From Candidatus Nanohaloarchaea archaeon (GTDB lineage Archaea > EX4484-52 > GLR71): a stretch of DNA of 8,812 nucleotides. Position numbers and translations under genes: made by a program. A model generated the notes under the pieces. The model saw only the letters and a program-made list of their open reading frames with translations, had not been told where the DNA came from and ran no database searches. Of this stretch, positions 1 to 5,654 are shown piece by piece (within the stretch, counting starts at the first letter, position 1; every line of letters starts with the position of its first letter). The stretch covers positions 1-8,812 of the forward strand of contig DAOVVY010000025.1 of assembly GCA_030636885.1 (NCBI GenBank), written 5' to 3'.

Positions 1-1953
1 AGACTCGTCTCTCGCTTTGAACCTAAAGGTGATCAAAGTAAAGCGATTGATGCGCTTATCAAAGGACTGAAAAAAAATAAGAAACATCAGACACTGTTAG
101 GAGTCACCGGTTCCGGAAAGACATTTACTGTGGCCAATGTTCTTGCTAAACACAAGCGTCCTGTGCTTGTCCTGACGCATAATAAGACTTTAGCTGCGCA
201 ACTTTACAATGAGTTCAAAGATTTTTTCCCTGATAATGCGGTTGAATATTTTGTGAGCTACTATGATTATTACCAGCCTGAAAGTTATCTGCCACAGACT
301 GACACCTACATTGCAAAAGATGCGTCCATAAATGAGGACATAGACAGGCTCAGACTTTCTGCTACAAGGTCGCTTATTACGCGCGATGATGTGATAATTG
401 TTGCAAGTGTGTCTTGCATATATGGTATCGGTACTCCTAAAGATTATAAGGCGATGTCTCTTTTGGTCAGTAAGGGTCTGTCTATAAGTCGTGAAGAGGT
501 AATATCAAGTCTTTTAGATATGCAGTATGAGCGTAATGATACTGATATCCAGAGAGGCAGGTTCAGGGTAAGGGGGGATGTCATTGACATCCATCTGAGC
601 TATGAGTCTACAATAATTCGTATTGAACTTTTCGGTGATGTGGTAGAGTCTGTAAAAGAGCTTCATCCGGTCACATTGAAATTGAGGGAGGACATCTCAA
701 GCACATTCATATTTCCTGCAAAACATTTTGTTGTGCCTGACGCGACCATTAAAAAAGCTGTCAGATCTATAAAGACAGAACTTAAAGATCAATTGAAATA
801 TCTAGTTGAGAACAATAAGCTGGTTGAGGCGCAACGGCTTGAACAGAGAACCGAATATGATCTTGAGATGATAAGTGAGATCGGGTACTGCAACGGTATT
901 GAAAATTATTCTAGGCATTTTGACGGCAGGAAATCCGGCGAGGCACCGTCAACACTTCTTGATTTTTTCCCTAAAGATTTATTGATTGTAATTGATGAGT
1001 CGCATGTTACGATTCCGCAGCTTAATGGTATGTATGCAGGGGATCATTCACGGAAAGGAAATCTTATAGATTACGGTTTCAGGTTACCTTCGGCTTTTGA
1101 TAACAGACCTCTCAAGTTTGATGAGTTCAAGAGGGCTATACACAACATAATCTATCTGTCTGCCACGCCGCAGGATTATGAGGTTGATGTCAGCGGTGGG
1201 GTTGTTGAGCAGATAATAAGACCTACCGGGCTTTTAGATCCTGTGATTGAAGTCAGGGGTTCTAAAGGACAGGTTGAAGATTTGATGGTTGAAGTTACGA
1301 AGCAGAACGGGCTTGGTCTCAGGACGCTTGTGACTACAATCACTAAAAAACAGGCAGAACAGTTAGCGGAGTTTATGGCGCTTAAAGGGATAAAAGTTAG
1401 GTATATGCATTCTGATATCAAGACTCTTGAAAGGACTGACATAATACGGGATTTAAGACTTGGTAAGTTTGACTGCCTTATTGGTGTCAATCTTTTAAGG
1501 GAGGGTCTGGATATTCCTGAAGTTGGCCTGGTCGCTATATTTGATGCTGACAAGGAAGGGTTTTTGAGGCATTCGCGTTCTTTAATTCAGACTATAGGCA
1601 GGGCATCGAGGAACAGTTGCGGCAGAGTCATATTGTATGCGGACAGGATCAGTGATTCTATGAGGTATGCAATGGATGAGACAGGACGGCGCAGGAATAT
1701 ACAAAATGAGTATAATCGTGTTCATGGGATAATTCCAAAGACAATAGTTAAAGCTGTACATGACCGGATGCTTCCGAAAGATGAGCTTTCAAACATAAAG
1801 GCTATAAAGAAGATCGACCGCCTTAAGATGTCTGATAGTGAAAGAGAGACACTTATCATCGAGCTTGAACTTTTGATGAATGAGGCGGCTGAAATGCTTG
1901 AATTTGAGAAGGCTGCATTGTTGAGAGATAAGATTAATGATCTGAAGAAATGA
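1..1953 (+). CDS. uvrB: UvrB, excinuclease ABC subunit B (5' partial)
   Basis: UvrB is the DNA-damage verification helicase of bacterial-type nucleotide excision repair: it receives damaged DNA from UvrA and recruits the nuclease UvrC. The frame is open from base 1, and its first codons (RLVSRFEPKGDQ) match the usual UvrB N-terminus, so only a few residues are missing. Numbering from the window edge, Walker A GVTGSGKT is at 34-41, the tyrosine-rich beta-hairpin (YYDYYQPESYLPQTDTY) at about 87-103, the DEAD-box variant DESH at 332-335, SATP at 387-390, and motif VI QTIGRASRN at 530-538. The C-terminal UVR helix pair that binds UvrC covers about 615-650. The 650 codons seen fit the family's usual 660-670. 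A GTG at 130 is an internal codon, because starting there would delete Walker A. Motif VI has Ser where bacterial UvrB usually has Ala. The gene converges on ogg2 with 5 bases between stops. Identification is secure. Confidence 0.98.
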   Translation, partial: RLVSRFEPKGDQSKAIDALIKGLKKNKKHQTLLGVTGSGKTFTVANVLAKHKRPVLVLTHNKTLAAQLYNEFKDFFPDNAVEYFVSYYDYYQPESYLPQTDTYIAKDASINEDIDRLRLSATRSLITRDDVIIVASVSCIYGIGTPKDYKAMSLLVSKGLSISREEVISSLLDMQYERNDTDIQRGRFRVRGDVIDIHLSYESTIIRIELFGDVVESVKELHPVTLKLREDISSTFIFPAKHFVVPDATIKKAVRSIKTELKDQLKYLVENNKLVEAQRLEQRTEYDLEMISEIGYCNGIENYSRHFDGRKSGEAPSTLLDFFPKDLLIVIDESHVTIPQLNGMYAGDHSRKGNLIDYGFRLPSAFDNRPLKFDEFKRAIHNIIYLSATPQDYEVDVSGGVVEQIIRPTGLLDPVIEVRGSKGQVEDLMVEVTKQNGLGLRTLVTTITKKQAEQLAEFMALKGIKVRYMHSDIKTLERTDIIRDLRLGKFDCLIGVNLLREGLDIPEVGLVAIFDADKEGFLRHSRSLIQTIGRASRNSCGRVILYADRISDSMRYAMDETGRRRNIQNEYNRVHGIIPKTIVKAVHDRMLPKDELSNIKAIKKIDRLKMSDSERETLIIELELLMNEAAEMLEFEKAALLRDKINDLKK

Positions 1954-1958
1954 TCTTG

Positions 1959-2621
1959 TTATTTGAATATCTCGCCGGTCTCATTTGACCAGAAGAGAAG
2001 ATCAAGGGCATCCATCGGTATCTTTGTGTCTTTTGAGAATTTTTGTATTGTCTTTTCTATTTCAATGTATTTTTTAGGTGTTATTGTAGTTGGTATAGTG
2101 TCTATTATGTTGTATCTTTTGAGATTTTTTAGTATGTGCCTGTCAAGTATTGCGATTTTTTCTCCTTTTCCTATGTTTCTCAAGAAATGGCTTGCCTCTT
2201 TCATACCCATGCCTTTTATGTTTTTGGTTAGATAGTGTCGCAATTCTGGTATGCTGTCTTTGAATTGGTCTATCTCGCATTTTATTGATATCTTTTTTGT
2301 GTCTTTAGTTGTGAAGAAGTCTCTTGCAAGGATGATGTATCTTGCTTTGTTGTTTCTGAATCTTATCTGTTTTATATTGTCGGCAATCTCTTTTTCTGTT
2401 GCTGTGAAAAGCAGGTTGTTATTGTAGATTTTTTCGATTGCAGTATTGCATGTCCGTGCTTTTGATTGCGGTGTCAGGAGACAGAAACAGAGTTCTTTGA
2501 ATATGAAATTGTCGGATCTGTTGTAGACAGTTCTGAAATAGTTTAATCTGTGATCTATATCTTCTTTTTTATCTAGGTAAGACTGTCTTAATTGGTCTAT
2601 AGAATCAGAATCTTGATACAT
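1959..2621 (-). CDS. ogg: Ogg2-type 8-oxoguanine DNA glycosylase/AP lyase
   Basis: This 220-residue protein fits the archaeal Ogg2 family, which excises 8-oxoguanine and nicks the abasic site (base excision repair). The helix-hairpin-helix motif is at about 131-150 (NIKGMGMKEASHFLRNIG). Its K141 is in the position of the Schiff-base lysine. D160 in AILDRHIL is the catalytic aspartate that follows the HhH in this superfamily. The C-terminus (LLFWSNETGEIFK) matches the Ogg2 signature in which the terminal lysine, here K220, takes part in recognising 8-oxoguanine, so the protein appears complete. Motif placement comes from reading the sequence and from family knowledge, not an alignment. The ATG at 2619-2621 lies 50 bases after the histone-fold gene. 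A TTATTATA-like element at about 2634-2645 suggests its own promoter with little or no leader, though readthrough is possible. Its stop is 5 bases from the uvrB stop on the other strand. Confidence 0.93.
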   Translation of the reverse strand: MYQDSDSIDQLRQSYLDKKEDIDHRLNYFRTVYNRSDNFIFKELCFCLLTPQSKARTCNTAIEKIYNNNLLFTATEKEIADNIKQIRFRNNKARYIILARDFFTTKDTKKISIKCEIDQFKDSIPELRHYLTKNIKGMGMKEASHFLRNIGKGEKIAILDRHILKNLKRYNIIDTIPTTITPKKYIEIEKTIQKFSKDTKIPMDALDLLFWSNETGEIFK

Positions 2622-2633
2622 GTGATTTATTGG

Positions 2634-2645
2634 TATAATAAAAAT
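2634..2645 (-). promoter_or_regulatory. Possible TATA box of ogg2
   Basis: On the minus strand a TTTTTATTATA stretch lies roughly 20-25 bases before the ogg2 ATG, and no GGTGA-type ribosome binding site is seen in the gap. This would give a leaderless or nearly leaderless mRNA. The tract is AT-only and overlaps the T-rich termination zone of the upstream gene, so support is weak. Confidence 0.35.
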
Positions 2646-2649
2646 AAAA

Positions 2650-2671
2650 AGTAAAAAAAAAGAGATTTTAC
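2650..2671 (-). terminator. Poly-T terminator after the histone-fold gene
   Basis: On the minus strand a run of nine T (2661 down to 2653) begins 10 bases after the histone-fold stop codon and is followed by more T-rich sequence. T tracts alone terminate transcription in archaea, and there is no hairpin here. It would separate this short gene from ogg2, at least partly. Confidence 0.6.
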
Positions 2672-2842
2672 TTAAATGTCTCTTGCTTTTACAGTTTTTC
2701 TTCCGTTTGCTTCAGCTCTTTTTGCAGCTTTTGCTATAATCTCTTTAACAGCGTCAGATATTACTTGGTCTGCTTCGCTTGATATACTTACATCAAGTTC
2801 TTTTGCTAGTTCTCTAATTTTGCTTTTTACGATATAACTCAT
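2672..2842 (-). CDS. Mini histone-fold protein, DUF1931-like
   Basis: This is a 56-residue single histone-fold protein. The start MSYIVKSKIRE, helix 1 (about 4-14), a short loop, long helix 2 (about 20-46) and the ending AEANGRKTVKARDI resemble the small DUF1931 family of archaea, themselves relatives of archaeal histones. The RKTVKARD segment is the loop 2 DNA-contacting and Arg-Asp region of the fold. The protein ends at that point, so helix 3 is almost entirely absent compared with 65-70 residue HMf-type histones. That is usual for this short family as I recall it. The ATG at 2840-2842 is chosen because GGTGA lies 5 bases before it and the family starts with MSYIVK. An upstream in-frame start at 2881 would add a non-conserved lysine-rich extension across the leader hairpin. 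Role in DNA binding or packaging is inferred from the fold. Confidence 0.8.
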   Translation of the reverse strand: MSYIVKSKIRELAKELDVSISSEADQVISDAVKEIIAKAAKRAEANGRKTVKARDI

Positions 2843-2847
2843 AGATT

Positions 2848-2852
2848 TCACC
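2848..2852 (-). promoter_or_regulatory. Ribosome binding site of the histone-fold gene
   Basis: GGTGA lies 5 bases before the ATG at 2842 and decides that start over the ATG at 2881. GGTGA is the usual archaeal Shine-Dalgarno core. The same motif precedes the MBL gene. Confidence 0.75.
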
Positions 2853-2861
2853 ATTTTAAAC

Positions 2862-2888
2862 TTGATTTTTGAGTTTTTCAAAAATCGA
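2862..2888 (-). promoter_or_regulatory. Hairpin in the 5' leader of the histone-fold gene
   Basis: Bases 2864-2872 pair perfectly with 2878-2886 (9 bp) around a 5-base loop, and a G-U and a U-A pair extend the stem to 11 bp. With the TATA box at about 2914-2921, the mRNA would begin near 2891. This stem would therefore sit at the very 5' end of a leader of about 50 bases, upstream of the ribosome binding site. It may stabilise the mRNA or control translation; the role is inference. Confidence 0.5.
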
Positions 2889-2913
2889 ATATAGTTGATA
2901 GTTACATAAATAG

Positions 2914-2921
2914 TTATAAAT
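2914..2921 (-). promoter_or_regulatory. TATA box of the histone-fold gene
   Basis: On the minus strand ATTTATAA matches the archaeal TATA consensus. Start of transcription about 26 bases downstream would fall near 2891, just before the leader hairpin. This predicts a leadered mRNA, in agreement with the GGTGA ribosome binding site. Confidence 0.55.
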
Positions 2922-3112
2922 GTATGGGTTTGATGAGGTGCTTGTTATTGAAAAGTGACGATTTTATAATTTGTATTATTTATTCATTATGTGTCTTTTA
3001 AGATTTTAGAATATGTGTTTAATGTACTTAATATGGTGTGATTTAATTATATTTAGAATTAATCTAGTTTTTTGATTTGATATTAGTGTATTTTGTTATA
3101 TGAAATATTAAT
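2922..3112. other. AT-rich spacer with no recognised gene
   Basis: This stretch lies between the end of the MBL gene and the histone-fold promoter. It is strongly AT-rich, with frequent stops in the frames I read and no ribosome binding site in front of an open frame. A TGATGA at 2931-2936 resembles a C box, but no CTGA D box follows within a sensible distance, so I do not call a C/D RNA. No tRNA-like fold is seen. Confidence 0.5.
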
Positions 3113-3886
3113 TTAAAATTCAAAGATTTCAAAATCTTTTGCAGCGCAAACTTTGATGCCTGTCTGGTCTTCAAGCCATTTGGCCTCTTTTTCAGGACCA
3201 TTTTCTAATATTGTTGAAGCAAAGTGTTGGAGGATGACAAGTTCTGGTTTAATTTGATTTATGAGTTTCAGTGTGCCATAGGTGTCCATGTGATAGTTAA
3301 TCCTTTTGTCAGCATTCGTTCGTATTCTTGGGAATATGTTGTTTACTATTAAGATGTCTGAATCTTTGTGGTAATTTTCAAGACCTTCAAAATAGCAACT
3401 GTCACCTATATATGATACTGTCTTTTCGCCTTTAATTTTGAAACCTATGCATTTAGGGTCGCTGTGTTGTGTCTTTGTTGCAGTTATATGTACTGGTCCG
3501 ATATTTGTTGAATCATTTTTATCCATTGTTATTATCTGTTTGACATGGTTTTTATGGTAGTCAAGCACTATCTTTTCAATGTCTTCAAATCCGTCTATTG
3601 CACTTATGCTTCCAATCAGTGTTCCTTTTATGTTCTTTCCGCCTTCACTCCATGCGTCAATCATTGTGTTTATGTCATTTGTATGGTCTTGATGTACATG
3701 CGACAAAAGTATTGCGTCAAGTGTTTCAATTGGGATTTTGTTTTCTCTGGCATAGACAAGAGCCCCTGGGCCAGGATCTAAATATAGTTTTTTGTCTGAG
3801 GTTTCTATATATATGCCACCTGTTGCGCGTAATTGTTTTGATGTGATGGTCCTACCACCACCTGTTCCTAGAAATTGTATTTTGAT
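3113..3886 (-). CDS. MBL-fold metallo-hydrolase with apparent ATC start
   Basis: This is a zinc-dependent metallo-beta-lactamase-fold hydrolase, 257 residues if started at 3886. The N-terminus reads KIQFLGTGGGR, the typical first strand of this superfamily. DPGPG is at 37-41 and the metal motif HVHQDH at 63-68. Likely further ligands are H141 (HSDPKCIGFKI), D162 (YIGDS) and H221 (LQHFAS). The arrangement resembles RNase Z-like and PhnP-like hydrolases, and the substrate cannot be told. No ATG, GTG or TTG occurs in frame between the upstream stop (3929-3931) and a TTG at 3704-3706, which lies just before HVHQDH and would delete about 60 conserved residues. A GGTGA at 3891-3895 sits 4 bases before an ATC codon, exactly where homologs carry ATG, so I place the start there. 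It is the third gene of the ThiI-like/Gins51/MBL operon, 17 bases after Gins51. An ATA at 3878-3880 is a less likely start. Confidence 0.85.
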   Translation of the reverse strand: MKIQFLGTGGGRTITSKQLRATGGIYIETSDKKLYLDPGPGALVYARENKIPIETLDAILLSHVHQDHTNDINTMIDAWSEGGKNIKGTLIGSISAIDGFEDIEKIVLDYHKNHVKQIITMDKNDSTNIGPVHITATKTQHSDPKCIGFKIKGEKTVSYIGDSCYFEGLENYHKDSDILIVNNIFPRIRTNADKRINYHMDTYGTLKLINQIKPELVILQHFASTILENGPEKEAKWLEDQTGIKVCAAKDFEIFEF

Positions 3887-3890
3887 ATTA

Positions 3891-3895
3891 TCACC
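3891..3895 (-). promoter_or_regulatory. Ribosome binding site of the MBL gene
   Basis: GGTGA starts 8 bases after the Gins51 stop codon and ends 4 bases before the ATC at 3884-3886. It is the same core and almost the same spacing as for the histone-fold gene. It is the main evidence that translation begins here although no standard start codon follows. Confidence 0.7.
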
Positions 3896-3903
3896 TGTAT
3901 TTA

Positions 3904-4539
3904 TTAATCTTGTTTCGCTTTTTTTATTTTAATTAAAAGTGTGGCGGCTGTTGTTGGGATGTTTACAATGTCGTCTTTTTTGAACGGACCGTAACTTTTG
4001 CCGTCTGCTGCCATAAATTGCGGTACATTGTCTAAGATGGTTATCTTTATTGTATCTGTGTCTTGTTGTTGTTTGTTGTCGTCATTTGATTTTGTATCTT
4101 TATCTCTTGGTTCTTGTTTAGGGGTGGTGTCTTTTGTTGTTTCTTTTTTTTCAGTTGTATTCTTTTCATCATTTTCGTCATAGAATATGAATTCTAAAGT
4201 ACTCCTGTATTTTTTTACACCTGTTGTTATCTTTTCAAAAAGTTCTTTCTCTTCAGGAAGTATGTTTTGGGGTAAGATGTTTCCTCGTGCGTTTAACATT
4301 GCAAGGTTTATCACTTTTCGCTCTCGCCTGTTGAGTATGTCTTTTATTATTATCTTTGTGTGGTCAAGGTCTCTTTTTGATGCGAAATCTGCGTTATCTT
4401 TAAGGTCGAGGCCCATCTTTTTTTCCATGTAATTAGCTACTTGTTTATAGAAGTCTGTGTCTAGCTTTTCAAGTTCTTTTGTTGTTCTTTCTTGTTTTTG
4501 TAGTTCTCTTAAGAATCTGAATGTTAGTATGTTTGCCAT
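3904..4539 (-). CDS. Gins51-type subunit of the archaeal GINS complex
   Basis: GINS joins MCM helicase and the RecJ/Cdc45-like protein at the archaeal replication fork. This 211-residue protein has the Gins51 order: a helical A domain (about 1-120) followed by a small C-terminal B domain (about 164-211). The B domain contains VPQFMAADGKSYGPFKKDDIVNIP, typical of the Gins51 end (broken here: a conserved D-G-x-x-YGPF-x-x-x-D-I-V pattern). The two are joined by a linker at about 121-163 made mostly of K, E, D, T, N and Q, presumably disordered. ATG at 4537-4539 is chosen; there is no ribosome binding site, but a TATA-like ATTTATTAAT is centred about 27 bases upstream. The gene follows the ThiI-like gene by 39 bases and precedes the MBL gene by 17. 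Identification rests mainly on the B domain; the A domain is divergent. Confidence 0.85.
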   Translation of the reverse strand: MANILTFRFLRELQKQERTTKELEKLDTDFYKQVANYMEKKMGLDLKDNADFASKRDLDHTKIIIKDILNRRERKVINLAMLNARGNILPQNILPEEKELFEKITTGVKKYRSTLEFIFYDENDEKNTTEKKETTKDTTPKQEPRDKDTKSNDDNKQQQDTDTIKITILDNVPQFMAADGKSYGPFKKDDIVNIPTTAATLLIKIKKAKQD

Positions 4540-4560
4540 GCTTTTGATTTTGATATTTAG

Positions 4561-4570
4561 ATTAATAAAT
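4561..4570 (-). promoter_or_regulatory. TATA box of the Gins51 gene
   Basis: ATTTATTAAT on the minus strand is centred about 27 bases before the Gins51 ATG, in the 39-base gap after the ThiI-like gene. This fits an internal promoter giving a leaderless Gins51 mRNA in addition to any readthrough. Confidence 0.5.
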
Positions 4571-4578
4571 GTGATGTT

Positions 4579-5436
4579 TTAGAAAAGGTTTCTATATTCT
4601 TTTATTTTGTTATCATCAATACCTATCAATGGTCTTAGTATAGGTAGCTCTATCTTTTTTTCAAGGTCGGTCAGGTTTTTGAGGTTTTCACCTGTGACAA
4701 ATGCTTTTGCATCGTGTTTTTCAATAGCTTCCTTTATTGCTTTTGTCCAGTCTTTTTTGAACTCTATAATCTCAAGCTGTGGTGTTGATTGTAGTAATTT
4801 TTCTGCTAATGATGTGTTATTTGTGATTGCAATGACATCACATCCTCGTTTAAGGATAAGGTATGCGGCTATTATGTCGTCTTCATTTTCTATCAGTGCG
4901 GCAACTGTCCCTTCAACACCTACTGGCAAGCCTCCTGCGCACTGGTAAGTGTCTGCGAAGATGTAGGCTGAACTGTTTCTTACCTCAACATTTAAAGGAA
5001 TTTCTGGTTTTGATAGGTTTACAGGATTGTCATGTTTTGAGCCTACTGCAAATCCCCAACGTGATTCCATCTCCTTGCTTGTTATGTCGTGTGTGCCTAC
5101 TCTTTTCACTTTGACTGCCCATGTCTTATCGTTGCCTTTAAGTCTTCTGTCAGCAAGTTTTAAGAGTTCGGCTTCTATCGTGTCAAGGTCCATCTCGGTC
5201 TTTAATACGGGTGATATTGATATTAGGCCAGGGGTTCGTTTAAGGATTTCTATTACTTTTTCGGGGTCTTCGGTCTTTACGAATGCTCGGTTTCGTTTGC
5301 GCATTATCTTGAAGTCTACTTGTTCCCTATCAAGCATCTTGTGCATGTTTGAGATCAGTTTTGAGTAGAATTTGTTCATTACGGGTTTTGACTTGAGCCA
5401 GAGTTCACCGTAACGGCAAAGGATCAGTTGTGCCAT
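4579..5436 (-). CDS. ThiI-like THUMP protein with degenerate PP-loop
   Basis: ThiI makes 4-thiouridine at tRNA position 8 by adenylating U8 through a PP-loop ATPase domain. This 285-residue protein starts like ThiI (AQLILCRYGELWLKSKPVM) and has the N-terminal ferredoxin-like region and THUMP RNA-binding domain to about residue 165, followed by the linker GGLPVGVEGTV. Where ThiI has the nucleotide-binding loop SGGxDSP, this protein reads ENEDDII (183-189), losing the Ser-Gly-Gly and the second Ser. The later VTGE and LRPLIG elements of the ThiI fold are kept (about 248-272), but the protein ends soon after, about 100 residues short of usual archaeal ThiI. Cysteines are only at about 7, 165 and 199, with no CXXC. 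It is probably a tRNA-binding relative without thiolation activity. ATG at 5434-5436 is chosen from family alignment and a TATA box 28 bases upstream; the ATG at 5529 would add a non-conserved extension across that TATA box. First gene of the operon. Confidence 0.85.
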   Translation of the reverse strand: MAQLILCRYGELWLKSKPVMNKFYSKLISNMHKMLDREQVDFKIMRKRNRAFVKTEDPEKVIEILKRTPGLISISPVLKTEMDLDTIEAELLKLADRRLKGNDKTWAVKVKRVGTHDITSKEMESRWGFAVGSKHDNPVNLSKPEIPLNVEVRNSSAYIFADTYQCAGGLPVGVEGTVAALIENEDDIIAAYLILKRGCDVIAITNNTSLAEKLLQSTPQLEIIEFKKDWTKAIKEAIEKHDAKAFVTGENLKNLTDLEKKIELPILRPLIGIDDNKIKEYRNLF

Positions 5437-5460
5437 GGTTATTTTTATTGAAGATAGAAA

Positions 5461-5467
5461 TATAAAA
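5461..5467 (-). promoter_or_regulatory. TATA box of the ThiI-like operon
   Basis: CTTTTATATTTC on the minus strand, with core TTTTATA, is centred about 28 bases before the ATG at 5436. This is the spacing of a leaderless archaeal mRNA, and no ribosome binding site is present. It is the best TATA match in the window. Confidence 0.65.
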
Positions 5468-5579
5468 GGTGTGTAATTGTCTTGGGTGTTTTCTTGAGGA
5501 TGTTTTGTGGTGATTAAATTGTATATCATATTTTGGTCTAAATAAATTATAACTTAAAAAATGTGAATTTTTATAAAGG

Positions 5580-5600
5580 ATTAATTGCATATCAATTAAT
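5580..5600. repeat. Perfect inverted repeat in the divergent promoter region
   Basis: ATTAATTG and its exact reverse complement CAATTAAT flank a 5-base centre CATAT. The dyad lies about 45 bases upstream of the TATA-like element of the M20 gene and about 115 bases upstream of the ThiI-like TATA box on the other strand. Its size and symmetry suit an operator for a dimeric winged-helix regulator. It could instead be chance in AT-rich DNA. Confidence 0.5.
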
Positions 5601-5620
5601 AAGCAAGTGATAAATTACGG

Positions 5621-5628
5621 TTTAGATA
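5621..5628 (+). promoter_or_regulatory. Possible TATA box of the M20 gene
   Basis: TTTAGATA is centred about 29 bases before the ATG at 5655, again the leaderless spacing seen for neighbouring genes, and no ribosome binding site is visible. It supports ATG 5655 over the GTG at 5643. A second candidate, TTTTTATAAA near 5568-5577, would give a leader of about 55 bases and would place the inverted repeat just downstream of it. Confidence 0.4.
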
Positions 5629-5654
5629 ATTGTTAGATTGTAGTGTGGATAAAG

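Noticed and set aside
130..132. GTG as the start of uvrB
   Set aside because: The frame is open to base 1 and encodes the UvrB N-terminus and Walker A upstream; the gene is cut by the window edge.
1176..1553. Open frames antisense to uvrB and similar ones antisense to the other genes
   Set aside because: They lie wholly inside well-supported genes, have no recognisable domain, and carry serine/leucine/phenylalanine-rich sequence typical of reverse reading of real genes.
2931..2936. TGATGA resembling the C box of a C/D guide RNA
   Set aside because: No CTGA D box or internal C'/D' pair follows at a suitable distance, and the base before it is T rather than a purine.
3704..3706. TTG as the start of the MBL gene (197 residues)
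   Set aside because: It would begin two codons before the HVHQDH zinc motif and discard the conserved first strands, which are intact upstream in frame.
5434..5529. Longer ThiI-like start at 5529 adding 31 residues
   Set aside because: The extension is not ThiI-like and crosses the best TATA box in the window; the ATG at 5436 matches the family N-terminus.
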